Assembly (NCBI GenBank): GCA_036406615.1
Contig: DASXAQ010000046.1
Location: 1 to 20,451, forward strand
Origin: DASXAQ01 sp036406615
Lineage (GTDB): Bacteria; Actinomycetota; UBA4738
DNA length: 20,451 nt
Direction of reading: 5' to 3'
In this document: one piece after another, positions 3,947 to 11,775 of the stretch
How the letters are laid out: each line of letters starts with the position of its first letter
How positions within the stretch are numbered: the first letter of the stretch is position 1
Program-made: the position numbers and the translations under genes
The notes under the pieces: generated by a model
Told to the model about the DNA's origin: nothing
The model's input: only the letters and a program-made list of their open reading frames with translations
Database searches by the model: none

Positions 3947-6613
3947 GTGCCTACCGACGCTGCCGACCAGGCGGGGGAGCGTCCCCGCCGGCTCTTCCTG
4001 CTCGACGGACACAGCCTGTCCTACCGGGCCTTCTTCGCCCTTCCTCCGTCGCTGGCGACCACCAGCGGGCAGCTCACCAACGCCGTGTACGGGTTCACGT
4101 CGATGCTCATCAAGCTCATGGGGGACGAGCACCCCGACCTGATCGCGGTGGCGTTCGACAAGGGCGCGCCGACGGTACGCCTGGAGCAGTATCCCGAGTA
4201 CAAGGCCGGCCGGGCGGAGGCGCCAGACGAGTTCCGCCAGCAGCTCGGGCTGATCCGCGAGGTCCTGAACACGCTGGCCATCCCCATCGTCGAGATCGAG
4301 GGGCACGAGGCCGACGACGCGATCGGCACGCTGGCCCTCCGAGCGGTCGAGGAGGACCTGGAGGCGGTCATCGTCACGGCCGACCGGGACTTCTTCCAGC
4401 TCGTGCGGCCGGGCGTCAGCGTGATGTTCAACCGCCGCGGGATCTCGGACATCGCTCGCTACGACGAGGCGGCGGTGACGGAGCGGTTCGGCCTGCCGCC
4501 GGCCAAGTACCTGGACTACGTCGCGCTGAAGGGCGACACCTCCGACAACATCCCCGGGGTCCCGGGGGTCGGGGAGAAGACGGCGTCGAAGCTCGTCCAG
4601 GACTTCGGCAGCGTCGAGGAGCTGCTGCGGCGCACGGACGAGCTGAAGGGCCGCGTGCGCGCGGCGATCGAGGAGGCCGGTGACACCCTGCTTCGCAACA
4701 AGGAGCTGGTCCGGCTGAACACCGACCTGGACCTCGGCATCGCGCCCGAGGAGTGCGCGATGGGGGAGTGGGACCTCGACGCGGTCCGGCGCCTGTTCAA
4801 CTCCCTGGAGTTTCGAAGCCTGCTCGAACGCCTGGAGGACCTCGAGCACGGCGCCAAGGCGCGCGTCGAGGCCGCATCGCTCGACGTCTCGACCGGCACG
4901 CTCGCGGACCTGGACCGGCTGCTCACGGGCGCCGGGCCGAAGGCGGTTCACCTGGTCGCGGCCGACGACGTCCTCACGGGGCTGGCCGTGTCGCCGGGCG
5001 GCGGGACCGCCGTGTTCGTGCCGCTCGACGTCCTGCCGCCGGCGGCGGCGCAGTGGCTGGGCGACCCGGCCGCTTCGAAGTGGGTGCACGACGCGAAGCA
5101 GACCGGCGCCGTCCTCCAGGCCGCCGGCGTGCCGCTGCGCGGGGTGGCGTTCGACACGCTGCTGGCCGGTTTCCTGCTGGACCCGGCCGAGGCCTCGTAC
5201 CCGCTCGACGCGTTGTGCCGCTCGTACCTGGGGCTGGACGTCCTGGCCGCGACGGCAGGCGAGCAGGACGAGGGCCAGCTGTTCGCCGACCCCGCCCGGC
5301 CGGCCGCCGGGTCGGCGGCGGCGGTCGGGTTGCTGGCGCCGGTCATGGGGGAGCGCGTCGAGCGCGCCGGCCTGCAGGAGCTGCTGAGCGACGTCGAGCT
5401 GCCGCTGTCCGCCGTGCTCGGGCGGATGCAGGCCACCGGCATCCGACTCGACGTCGAGTACCTCCAGGAGATGTCGGAATCGCTCGGCGACAAGATGGCG
5501 ACCCTGGAACAGGACATCTATCGGCACGCCGGCCGCGAGTTCAACATCGGGTCGCCGCCGCAGATGGCGCAGGTCCTGTACGACGAGCTCGGGCTGCCGG
5601 TGCTCAAGCGCACGCAGAAGGGCCGGGCGCCGTCCACCGACGCCGACGTGCTTGAGAAGCTTCGCGACGACCATCCGATCGTCGACGCGATCCTCGCGTA
5701 TCGCGAGCTGTCCAAGCTGAAGTCCACGTACCTGGACGCGCTACCCCCGCTGGTGAGCCCGCGCGACGGCCGCATCCACACGACGTTTAGCCAGGTCGGC
5801 GCCGCGACCGGCCGGCTGTCGAGCCACGACCCCAATCTTCAGAACATCCCCGTGCGCGGCGAGGTGGGCCGCGAGATCCGGCGTGCGTTCGTTCCCGGCG
5901 CGGCCGGCCGGGAGCTGCTGGTCGCCGACTACTCGCAGATCGAGCTTCGCGTGCTCGCGCACCTGTCCGGCGACGAAGGGCTGGCCGAGGCGTTCGCGCT
6001 CGGCGAGGACATCCACGCGGCGACGGCGGCGAAGGTCTTCGGCCTGCCGGTCGACCAGGTGGACCCGGAGCTCCGGCGCCGCGCCAAGGTCGTCAACTAC
6101 GGCCTGGCGTACGGGATGAGCGCGTACGGCCTGGCATCGCGCATGGGGATCGCGCCCGACGAGGCGCAAGAGTTCATCGACCAGTACTTCGCCGGGTTCC
6201 CGAAGATCAAGGACTACCTCGACCGCCAGGTCGCCAGGGCCACGGCCGACGGGTTCACGGCCACGATGCTCGGGCGCCGGCGCTACCTGCCCGAGCTGCA
6301 TTCGTCGAACCCGCGCGTCCGCGACATGGGCCGCCGGATGGCGCTGAACGCACCGATCCAGGGCAGCGCGGCCGACCTGATGAAGCTCGCGATGATCGCG
6401 GTGGACGACGGCCTCGACGACTCGGGCCTGGACTGCGCCATGGTGCTGACCGTGCACGACGAGCTCGTCTTCGACGTGGCCGCCGATGCCCGGGTTGCGG
6501 CCTCGGCGCTGGTGAAGGAGGCCATGGAGAACGCCTACCCGCTGAGCGTCCCCCTGCGCGCGGATCTCGGCTGGGGGTCCAACTGGGCCGAGGCCGCCCC
6601 CGCAGGACACTGA
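3947..6613 (+). CDS. polA: DNA polymerase I
   Basis: 888 residues; fills gaps and removes primers and flaps. GTG 3947 is chosen because homology begins right after it (FLLDGHSLSYRAFF) and TAGAAT lies 8 nt upstream; the frame is open much further left without homology. Domain 1 (about 15-300) is the 5'-nuclease with DNIPGVPGVGEKTA. Domain 2 (about 310-475) is the 3'-5' exonuclease fold, but the acidic residues corresponding to E. coli Asp355, Glu357, Asp424 and Asp501 appear to be missing, so proofreading is probably lost. Domain 3 is the polymerase: motif A ADYSQIELR (Asp661), O-helix KVVNYGLAYG (Tyr718 in the Phe762 position of E. coli) and motif C VHDELVF (Asp838). It is followed by rpsA with its own promoter. 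Confidence 0.98.
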   Translation: MPTDAADQAGERPRRLFLLDGHSLSYRAFFALPPSLATTSGQLTNAVYGFTSMLIKLMGDEHPDLIAVAFDKGAPTVRLEQYPEYKAGRAEAPDEFRQQLGLIREVLNTLAIPIVEIEGHEADDAIGTLALRAVEEDLEAVIVTADRDFFQLVRPGVSVMFNRRGISDIARYDEAAVTERFGLPPAKYLDYVALKGDTSDNIPGVPGVGEKTASKLVQDFGSVEELLRRTDELKGRVRAAIEEAGDTLLRNKELVRLNTDLDLGIAPEECAMGEWDLDAVRRLFNSLEFRSLLERLEDLEHGAKARVEAASLDVSTGTLADLDRLLTGAGPKAVHLVAADDVLTGLAVSPGGGTAVFVPLDVLPPAAAQWLGDPAASKWVHDAKQTGAVLQAAGVPLRGVAFDTLLAGFLLDPAEASYPLDALCRSYLGLDVLAATAGEQDEGQLFADPARPAAGSAAAVGLLAPVMGERVERAGLQELLSDVELPLSAVLGRMQATGIRLDVEYLQEMSESLGDKMATLEQDIYRHAGREFNIGSPPQMAQVLYDELGLPVLKRTQKGRAPSTDADVLEKLRDDHPIVDAILAYRELSKLKSTYLDALPPLVSPRDGRIHTTFSQVGAATGRLSSHDPNLQNIPVRGEVGREIRRAFVPGAAGRELLVADYSQIELRVLAHLSGDEGLAEAFALGEDIHAATAAKVFGLPVDQVDPELRRRAKVVNYGLAYGMSAYGLASRMGIAPDEAQEFIDQYFAGFPKIKDYLDRQVARATADGFTATMLGRRRYLPELHSSNPRVRDMGRRMALNAPIQGSAADLMKLAMIAVDDGLDDSGLDCAMVLTVHDELVFDVAADARVAASALVKEAMENAYPLSVPLRADLGWGSNWAEAAPAGH

Positions 6614-6621
6614 TACCGCCG

Positions 6622-6651
6622 TTGACGTGGGATTCCGCGCGCCTCTAGACT
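6622..6651 (+). promoter_or_regulatory. rpsA promoter
   Basis: TTGACG (6622-6627), an 18-bp spacer and TAGACT (6646-6651). The start is expected near 6658, giving a leader of about 95 nt that contains GC-rich hairpin potential (GGCGGC...GCCGCC just after 6660) before the ribosome-binding site. Confidence 0.65.
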
Positions 6652-6734
6652 TCGTGGCCTCGGCGGCGCCCGCCGCCAGCGCGACCCGGAATCCCAACGC
6701 ACCAGGTCGTCCCGGCGGGAGCATGGCCGCCGGC

Positions 6735-6754
6735 GGAAGGAGTGTTCGAACATC
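6735..6754 (+). promoter_or_regulatory. Strong Shine-Dalgarno with a non-standard ATC start for rpsA
   Basis: GGAAGGAG (6735-6742) is followed by 9 nt and ATC at 6752-6754 in the rpsA frame. From the in-frame stop at 6623-6625 to the S1 homology there is no ATG, GTG, TTG or CTG in this frame; only an ATT at 6632 and this ATC could start the full-length protein. GTG 6742 is out of frame. Confidence 0.6.
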
Positions 6755-8179
6755 GAGACCGACAACACCAAGGTCGTCCAGGACGACCTGACACCGGAAG
6801 AGCTCATCGAGGCGATCGAGGCAAGCGTCAAGGAGTTCAAGGACGGCGACCTCGTCGAGGGGACGATCGTCAAGGTCGACCGCGACGAGGTGCTGCTGGA
6901 CATCGGCTACAAGTCCGAGGGCGTGATCCCCTCCAAGGAGCTGTCGATCCGCCACGACGTCGACCCGTCGGAGGTCGTGAAGATCGGCGACCAGGTCGAG
7001 GCGCTGGTCCTGCAGACGGAGGACAAGGAAGGCCGGCTGATCCTGTCCAAGAAGCGCGCGCAGTACGAGCGCGCGTGGCACCGGATCGAGGAGATCATGA
7101 ACCGCGGCGAGACCATCAACGGTCCCGTCATCGAGGTGGTCAAGGGCGGCCTGATCCTGGACATCGGCCTGCGGGGGTTCCTGCCGGCGTCGCTGGTGGA
7201 GCTGCGCCGCGTGCGCGACCTGCACCCGTACGTGGGCCAGGAGCTCGAGGCAAAGATCATCGAGCTCGACCGCAACCGCAACAACGTCGTGCTGTCGCGA
7301 CGCGCGTTCCTCGAGGAGTCGCAGAGCGAGGGCCGTAAGGCGTTCCTGGAGAGCCTGCGCAAGGGCGAACGGCGCCACGGCACCGTGTCGTCGATCGTGA
7401 ACTTCGGTGTGTTCGTCGACCTCGGCGGCGGCGTGGACGGCCTGGTCCACGTCTCCGAGCTGTCGTGGAAACACGTCGAGCACCCCAGCGAGGTCGTCGC
7501 GGTCGGCGAGGAGGTGGACGTCGAGGTGCTGGACGTCGACCTGGACCGCGAGCGGGTATCGCTGTCGCTCAAGGCCACGCAGGAGGACCCCTGGCGCGAG
7601 TTCGAGCGCATGTACCGGGCCGGCGAGGTGGTGTCCGGCCAGGTCACCAAGCTGGTGCCGTTCGGCGCGTTCGTTCGAGTGGGCGAAGGGATCGAAGGGC
7701 TCGTGCACATCTCCGAGCTGGCGAACGAGCATGTCGAGTCGCCCGATCAGGTCGTGCAGGTCGGCCAGCAGGTGCGCGTGAAGGTGGTGGACGTCGACGT
7801 CCCGCGCCGGCGCATCAGCCTGTCGATCAAGCGCGTCGACGGGACCGAGGTCACCGCCGAGCCCGAGATCGAGGCCGAGGTCGAACCCGAGGTCGAGGCG
7901 GACGCCGAGCCGCAGGCCGCGGTCCAGGCCGAACAGGCGGTCCCGGATCAGCCGGCCGCCGAACCGGCGGTCCCCGACGAGGCGGCGGAAGCGTCCGCCG
8001 ACGAGGTGGCGCCGGAGCCCGCCCCCACGGCAGAGGCTCTCGAGGCGCCCGCGCCGCCCGAGGCTCCCGCGCCGGCCGACGTTCCTGCAGCCGAGGCTCC
8101 CGCGCCGGCGGAGGAGGAGGACGTCTCGCTCGAGTCCATCCTCGAGGATCTGAAGCGGCGCGAGGGCCGCACCGAGTAG
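6752..8179 (+). CDS. rpsA: 30S ribosomal protein S1, probable AUC start
   Basis: About 475 residues. It binds mRNA on the 30S subunit and helps initiate translation. Four S1 (OB-fold) repeats are visible from about residues 33 (GDLVEGTIVKVDRDEVLLDI), 119 (VIEVVKGGLILDIGLRGFLP), 205 (VSSIVNFGVFVDLGGGVDGL) and 290 (VTKLVPFGAFVRVGEGIEGL), the actinobacterial architecture. From about 361 to the end runs an Ala/Pro/Glu-rich acidic tail closing with SLESILEDLKRREG. The conserved N-terminal extension (TPEELIEAIEASVKEFKDGD) precedes every canonical in-frame start: the first GTG, at 6890, would cut into domain 1. Hence the ATC 6752 call. A one-base sequencing error at the start codon is the main alternative. 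coaE follows after 19 bp. Confidence 0.95.
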   Translation: METDNTKVVQDDLTPEELIEAIEASVKEFKDGDLVEGTIVKVDRDEVLLDIGYKSEGVIPSKELSIRHDVDPSEVVKIGDQVEALVLQTEDKEGRLILSKKRAQYERAWHRIEEIMNRGETINGPVIEVVKGGLILDIGLRGFLPASLVELRRVRDLHPYVGQELEAKIIELDRNRNNVVLSRRAFLEESQSEGRKAFLESLRKGERRHGTVSSIVNFGVFVDLGGGVDGLVHVSELSWKHVEHPSEVVAVGEEVDVEVLDVDLDRERVSLSLKATQEDPWREFERMYRAGEVVSGQVTKLVPFGAFVRVGEGIEGLVHISELANEHVESPDQVVQVGQQVRVKVVDVDVPRRRISLSIKRVDGTEVTAEPEIEAEVEPEVEADAEPQAAVQAEQAVPDQPAAEPAVPDEAAEASADEVAPEPAPTAEALEAPAPPEAPAPADVPAAEAPAPAEEEDVSLESILEDLKRREGRTE

Positions 8180-8198
8180 CCCGCTCGCCGGCCGACCC

Positions 8199-8810
8199 GT
8201 GCTGCTCGTTGGGCTCACCGGCGGCATCGGGGCCGGAAAGTCGACCGTCGCGCGCATGCTCGCCGAGCGAGGCGCCGTCGTGATCGACGCGGACGACCTG
8301 GCCCGGCGCGCGGTCGATCCGGGAACGCCCGGGCTCGACCGGCTGGTCGAGGCGTTCGGTCGGGAAGTCCTGGCCGCGGACGGCGGGCTGGATCGCGAAC
8401 GGATGGCCGCGCTCGCGTTCTCCGATCCGGACGCCCGGCGCCGGCTGGAGGCCGTCGTGCATCCCGAGGTCGCCAGGCTGCTGGCCGAGGAGCTGCAGCG
8501 CCACCTCGACGGCGACGACGTGGTCGTCTACTCCGTCCCGCTGCTGGTCGAGCGCAACCTCGGCGCGATGATGGACGTCGTGGTGACCGTGTCGGCCGGG
8601 GCCGACGATCGCGTTCGGCGCCTGGCCGCCGACCGCGGCATGGACGAGTCGCAGGTGCGCGAGCGAATGGCGGCCCAGGTGAGCGACGCCGAACGCGAAG
8701 CGGCGGCCGACGTCGTGCTTCGAAACGACGGCTCGCTCGCGGAGCTCGAGGAGCAGGTGCAGCGGCTGTGGGCGTCGCTGGGCGAGGATCCTCGCCGGGC
8801 ACGGACGTGA
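8199..8810 (+). CDS. coaE: Dephospho-CoA kinase
   Basis: 203 residues; phosphorylates the 3'-hydroxyl of dephospho-CoA in the last step of CoA synthesis. The P-loop GLTGGIGAGKST lies at residues 5-16, followed by VIDADDLARRAVDPG (substrate region) and VVYSVPLLVERNL (CoA/lid region). The length is typical and lacks the C-terminal GrpB-like extension found in mycobacterial CoaE. The GTG start at 8199 is the first codon giving the conserved MLLVGLTGG opening; no clear Shine-Dalgarno is present, so coupling to rpsA (19 bp upstream) is likely. Its TGA overlaps the GTG of the HAD gene. Confidence 0.96.
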   Translation: MLLVGLTGGIGAGKSTVARMLAERGAVVIDADDLARRAVDPGTPGLDRLVEAFGREVLAADGGLDRERMAALAFSDPDARRRLEAVVHPEVARLLAEELQRHLDGDDVVVYSVPLLVERNLGAMMDVVVTVSAGADDRVRRLAADRGMDESQVRERMAAQVSDAEREAAADVVLRNDGSLAELEEQVQRLWASLGEDPRRART

Positions 8811-9511
8811 CGGTCCGCGCGGTGTTCTTCGACGCGGGAGAGACCCTGGTGCATCCGCACCCCTCGTTCCCCGAGCTGTTCGCCGTGGTGCTCCGCCGCG
8901 AGGGCCACGATGTCGATGAGTCGGTCCTGCGCGACGGGCTGCACGTCGTGTCCGACCGGTTCGCCGACGCGGCGCGCGCGGGAGTGCTGTGGACGACGTC
9001 GCCGGAGAAGTCGAAGGCGTTCTGGCTCTCCGTCTACGACACGTTCCTGAGCCGCGTGGGGGTCGCCCCGGCCGACGGGCTCCCGGAGCGGTTGTACGCC
9101 GAGTTCACCGACCTCGCGAACTACCGCCTGTTCCCGGACGTCGAGCCGGCGCTGCGCCGGCTGGCCGCTCACGGCCTGACGCTCGGGGTGATCTCGAACT
9201 TCGAGGCGTGGCTCGAAGGGCTACTGGAGTCGCTCGGCGTGTCCGCCCTCTTCGCGGTGCGCGTGATCTCCGGCGTCGAAGGCATGGAGAAACCGGACCC
9301 CGCGATCTTCCGGCTGGCGATGTCGCGGGCCGGAGTGACGCCGGCCGAGTCGGCCTATGTCGGCGACATCCCCGGGTTCGACACGGAGCCGGCAACGCGC
9401 CTCGGCATGCTCGGCGTCCTGATCGACCGACGCGGCCGGTTCCCGGACCACGCCGGAGCCAGGATCGCGACCATGGGCGAGCTGCCGGCGGCGCTCGGAC
9501 TGGAGGGCTGA
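8807..9511 (+). CDS. HAD-superfamily hydrolase (HDHD3-like)
   Basis: 234 residues. Motif I is VFFDAGETL with nucleophile Asp9; the usual second Asp of phosphatases is Gly11 here, as in several HDHD3-type or dehalogenase-like HADs. Motif II is GVISNFE, motif III the Lys of GMEKPDP and motif IV VGDIPGFDTEPA. An alpha-helical C1 cap lies between motifs I and II. GTG 8807 overlaps the coaE stop (GTGA), which fixes the start; the DUF2203 gene follows after 3 bp. The substrate is unknown; the missing second Asp makes an ordinary phosphomonoesterase less certain. Confidence 0.88.
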   Translation: MTVRAVFFDAGETLVHPHPSFPELFAVVLRREGHDVDESVLRDGLHVVSDRFADAARAGVLWTTSPEKSKAFWLSVYDTFLSRVGVAPADGLPERLYAEFTDLANYRLFPDVEPALRRLAAHGLTLGVISNFEAWLEGLLESLGVSALFAVRVISGVEGMEKPDPAIFRLAMSRAGVTPAESAYVGDIPGFDTEPATRLGMLGVLIDRRGRFPDHAGARIATMGELPAALGLEG

Positions 9512-9514
9512 CTC

Positions 9515-9895
9515 GTGGGCGATCCGGCCCCCGAGCGGCGCTACACGCCGGATGAGGCGAACGCGGCGCTGCCGGAGCTGACGGAGCGGCTCACGCGCAT
9601 CCGGGACGCGCGGCAGGTCGTGCTGTCCGGCGCGCGCGCGCTCAGCGAGACGATGGCATCCAACGGCGGCGGGCGCCGCGGCGCGGAGTACTGGGGCGCG
9701 CTGCAGTCGCTTCGCCGCGACCTCGAAGCCGTCAACGGGATGGGCATCCTGCTGCGCGACGCCGACACCGGCCTGGTGGACTTCCCGGCGACGGTGGACG
9801 GTGCCGACGCGTTCCTGTGCTGGCGCCTCGGCGAGCCGGCGGTGGCGCACTGGCATCCGGTCGACACGGGTTTCGCCGGGCGGCGTCCGCTCTAG
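9515..9895 (+). CDS. DUF2203 family protein
   Basis: 126 residues, soluble. It begins with RRYTPDEANAALPELTERL, a helical region, and ends with the family's conserved block: GMGILLRDADTGLVDFPA, then FLCWRLGEPAVAHWHP and DTGFAGRRPL. The Cys, Trp and His residues there suggest metal or ligand binding, but no activity is established for the family. GTG 9515 follows a good GGAGG (9502-9506) and the HAD stop by 3 bp, so it is the last gene of the rpsA-coaE-HAD run. 77 bp separate it from the exporter ATPase. Confidence 0.85.
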   Translation: MGDPAPERRYTPDEANAALPELTERLTRIRDARQVVLSGARALSETMASNGGGRRGAEYWGALQSLRRDLEAVNGMGILLRDADTGLVDFPATVDGADAFLCWRLGEPAVAHWHPVDTGFAGRRPL

Positions 9896-9972
9896 GCGCG
9901 CGCCGGGGCGGTACCGTTGGCGGGCCGCCGGAGCGATGGGATGATGGGCGGCCGGGAGGGAAGGGCCGAATC

Positions 9973-10932
9973 ATGACCGAACGCGCCATCGACGTCAGAG
10001 GCCTGCACAAGTCCTACGGCGATCTCGAGGCGGTCAAGGGGATCGACGTGCACGTCGACGTCGGCGAGGTGTTCGCGTTGCTCGGCCCCAACGGCGCCGG
10101 CAAGACGACGACCGTGGAGATCCTGGAGGGCTACCGGGAGCGCACGGCCGGCGAGGTCAGCGTCCTGGGGTTCGACCCGGCGTCGGGCTCGCGCGCGCTG
10201 AAGGAGCGCGTCGGGATCGTGCTCCAGTCGACCGGCATCGACCCGTTCCTGACGGTGGCCGAGACCATCTCGCTGTACAGCGGCTACTACCCGCACCCGC
10301 GCCCCGTGGACGAGGTCATCGACGTCGTCGGCCTGGACGAGAAGCGCGACAGCCGCGTGGTCAAGCTCTCCGGCGGGCAGCAGCGGCGGCTGGACGTGGC
10401 CATCGCGCTGGCCGGCGACCCGGAGCTCCTGTTCCTGGACGAGCCGACGACCGGCTTCGATCCCACGGCTCGGCGCGGAGCGTGGGAGGTCGTGAAGAAC
10501 CTCGCGTCGCTCGGCAAGACCGTCCTGCTGACCACGCACTACATGGACGAGGCGCAGTACCTGGCCGACCGGGTGGCGGTGATCGCGGCCGGGCAGATCG
10601 TGGCCGAAGGGCCGCCCAGCACGCTGGCCGGTCGCGACGTCGGTCGCACGCACATCCGGTTCCGGCCCGACCCCGGCGCCGAGCTGCCGCCCGTGGCCGG
10701 GGGTGACGCGTCACGCCGGACCGACGGCTGGGTGGAGTTCGAGTCGATGGAGCCGACGCGGGCGCTGCACGAGCTCACCTCGTGGGCCGTCGACCGCGGC
10801 GTCGAGCTGGACGGCCTGGAGGTCCGCCGGCCGTCGCTCGAGGACGTGTACCTGGAGCTGACCGGCGACCAGCACCCGGAGGCGCAGCCCGAGCCGGTCG
10901 CGAGCGGGCGGGGACGCAGGCGCGGCCGATGA
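9973..10932 (+). CDS. ABC-2 type exporter ATP-binding protein (DrrA/NatA type)
   Basis: 319 residues. Walker A LLGPNGAGKTTT (Gly38-Thr45), Q-loop VLQSTG, signature LSGGQQRRL (132-140), Walker B LLFLDEPTTGFDP (Asp156, Glu157) and the switch His189 in TTHYMDEA. The C-terminal third (after about 215) is the regulatory extension typical of DrrA-like proteins and ends in a basic, low-complexity tail. ATG 9973 is preceded by a purine-rich GGGAGGGAAGG. The permease start overlaps its stop (ATGA), so the two subunits are made together. The cargo, drug, lipid or glycan, is not evident. Confidence 0.93.
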   Translation: MTERAIDVRGLHKSYGDLEAVKGIDVHVDVGEVFALLGPNGAGKTTTVEILEGYRERTAGEVSVLGFDPASGSRALKERVGIVLQSTGIDPFLTVAETISLYSGYYPHPRPVDEVIDVVGLDEKRDSRVVKLSGGQQRRLDVAIALAGDPELLFLDEPTTGFDPTARRGAWEVVKNLASLGKTVLLTTHYMDEAQYLADRVAVIAAGQIVAEGPPSTLAGRDVGRTHIRFRPDPGAELPPVAGGDASRRTDGWVEFESMEPTRALHELTSWAVDRGVELDGLEVRRPSLEDVYLELTGDQHPEAQPEPVASGRGRRRGR

Positions 10933-11696
10933 ACGTGCCCACGCTCACGCTTCGCCAGGTCCGGTTCACCAACAAGGCGTTCTGGCGCAACCCGCCGGCG
11001 TGGTTCTTCACGTTCGCCTTCCCGCTGATGTTCCTCGTGATCTTCACCACCCTGCTCGGCAACGGTTCCGTGCAGGTCGGCGGCAAGGAGATCCAGGAGT
11101 CCACGTACTACGTGGCCGCGATGGCCGCGTTCGGCGTCATCACGGCCTGCTACACGAACATGGCGATCTCCGTGTCCTTCCAGCGCGACCAGGGGATCCT
11201 CAAGCGCACGCGCGGCACGCCGCTGCCCGGCGGCGCCTATCTGACGGCGCGCGTGATCCATTCGATGCTGATGGCGATCCTGCTGGTGGTCATCTCGGCG
11301 GCGTTCGGAGCGGCCTTCTACAACGCGGCGCTGCCCTCGGGGGTCTCGCTGCTGCGGTTCATCGTGATCCTGCTGGTCGGCTCCGCGAGCTTCTGCGCCC
11401 TGGGGCTGGCCGTCACCGCGCTCATCCCCAACGCGGACGCGGCGCCGGCCGTCGTCAACGCCACGATCCTGCCGCTGCTGTTCCTGTCCGGCGTGTTCAT
11501 CCCCGTCGGGGACGACGCGCCGACGTGGATCCAGTGGGTCGGACGGATCTTCCCGGTCCGCCACTTCGCGGAGGCGATGGGCGCCGGCTTCATCGGCACC
11601 CCCTTCCACTGGCAGGACACGTTGAACGTCGCGATCTGGGGACTGGCGGGGCTCCTGCTGGCGGCGCGGTACTTCACCTGGGAGCCGCGCCGGTAG
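10929..11696 (+). CDS. ABC-2 type exporter permease
   Basis: 255 residues with six predicted membrane helices. An N-terminal amphipathic start (TLRQVRFTNKAFWRNPPAWFF) is followed by helices around residues 25-42, 62-82, 105-128, 135-163, 170-190 and 225-245. The segment FQRDQGILKRTRGTPL between helices 2 and 3 is the conserved ABC-2 coupling region, and LPLLFLSGVFIPVGDDAP before the last helix is the typical ABC-2 motif. ATG 10929 overlaps the ATPase stop. It forms a heteromeric exporter with that ATPase; with one permease gene, a 2:2 homodimeric assembly is expected. Confidence 0.92.
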   Translation: MNVPTLTLRQVRFTNKAFWRNPPAWFFTFAFPLMFLVIFTTLLGNGSVQVGGKEIQESTYYVAAMAAFGVITACYTNMAISVSFQRDQGILKRTRGTPLPGGAYLTARVIHSMLMAILLVVISAAFGAAFYNAALPSGVSLLRFIVILLVGSASFCALGLAVTALIPNADAAPAVVNATILPLLFLSGVFIPVGDDAPTWIQWVGRIFPVRHFAEAMGAGFIGTPFHWQDTLNVAIWGLAGLLLAARYFTWEPRR

Positions 11697-11703
11697 TCCC
11701 CCG

Positions 11704-11712
11704 TGATAGGCT
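11704..11712 (+). promoter_or_regulatory. Extended -10 promoter for the amino-acid importer operon
   Basis: TG at 11704-11705, one base, then TAGGCT (11707-11712), an extended -10 without a clear -35. It lies 64 bp upstream of the binding-protein start. Confidence 0.45.
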
Positions 11713-11775
11713 CCGGCCTCGATCCGGGGCCGGGGGGTACCGCTCGGCACGGTGGCGGGGCGAGGAGGTTCGGCG

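Noticed and set aside
6742..7338. GTG 6742 reading frame next to the strong Shine-Dalgarno
   Set aside because: Its product is an Arg/Gly/Pro-rich shadow; the S1 homology is in another frame and the GTG overlaps the Shine-Dalgarno.
5741..8257. 838-codon minus-strand open frame across polA, rpsA and coaE
   Set aside because: Low-complexity Leu/Arg/Asp-rich shadow of three well-supported plus-strand genes.
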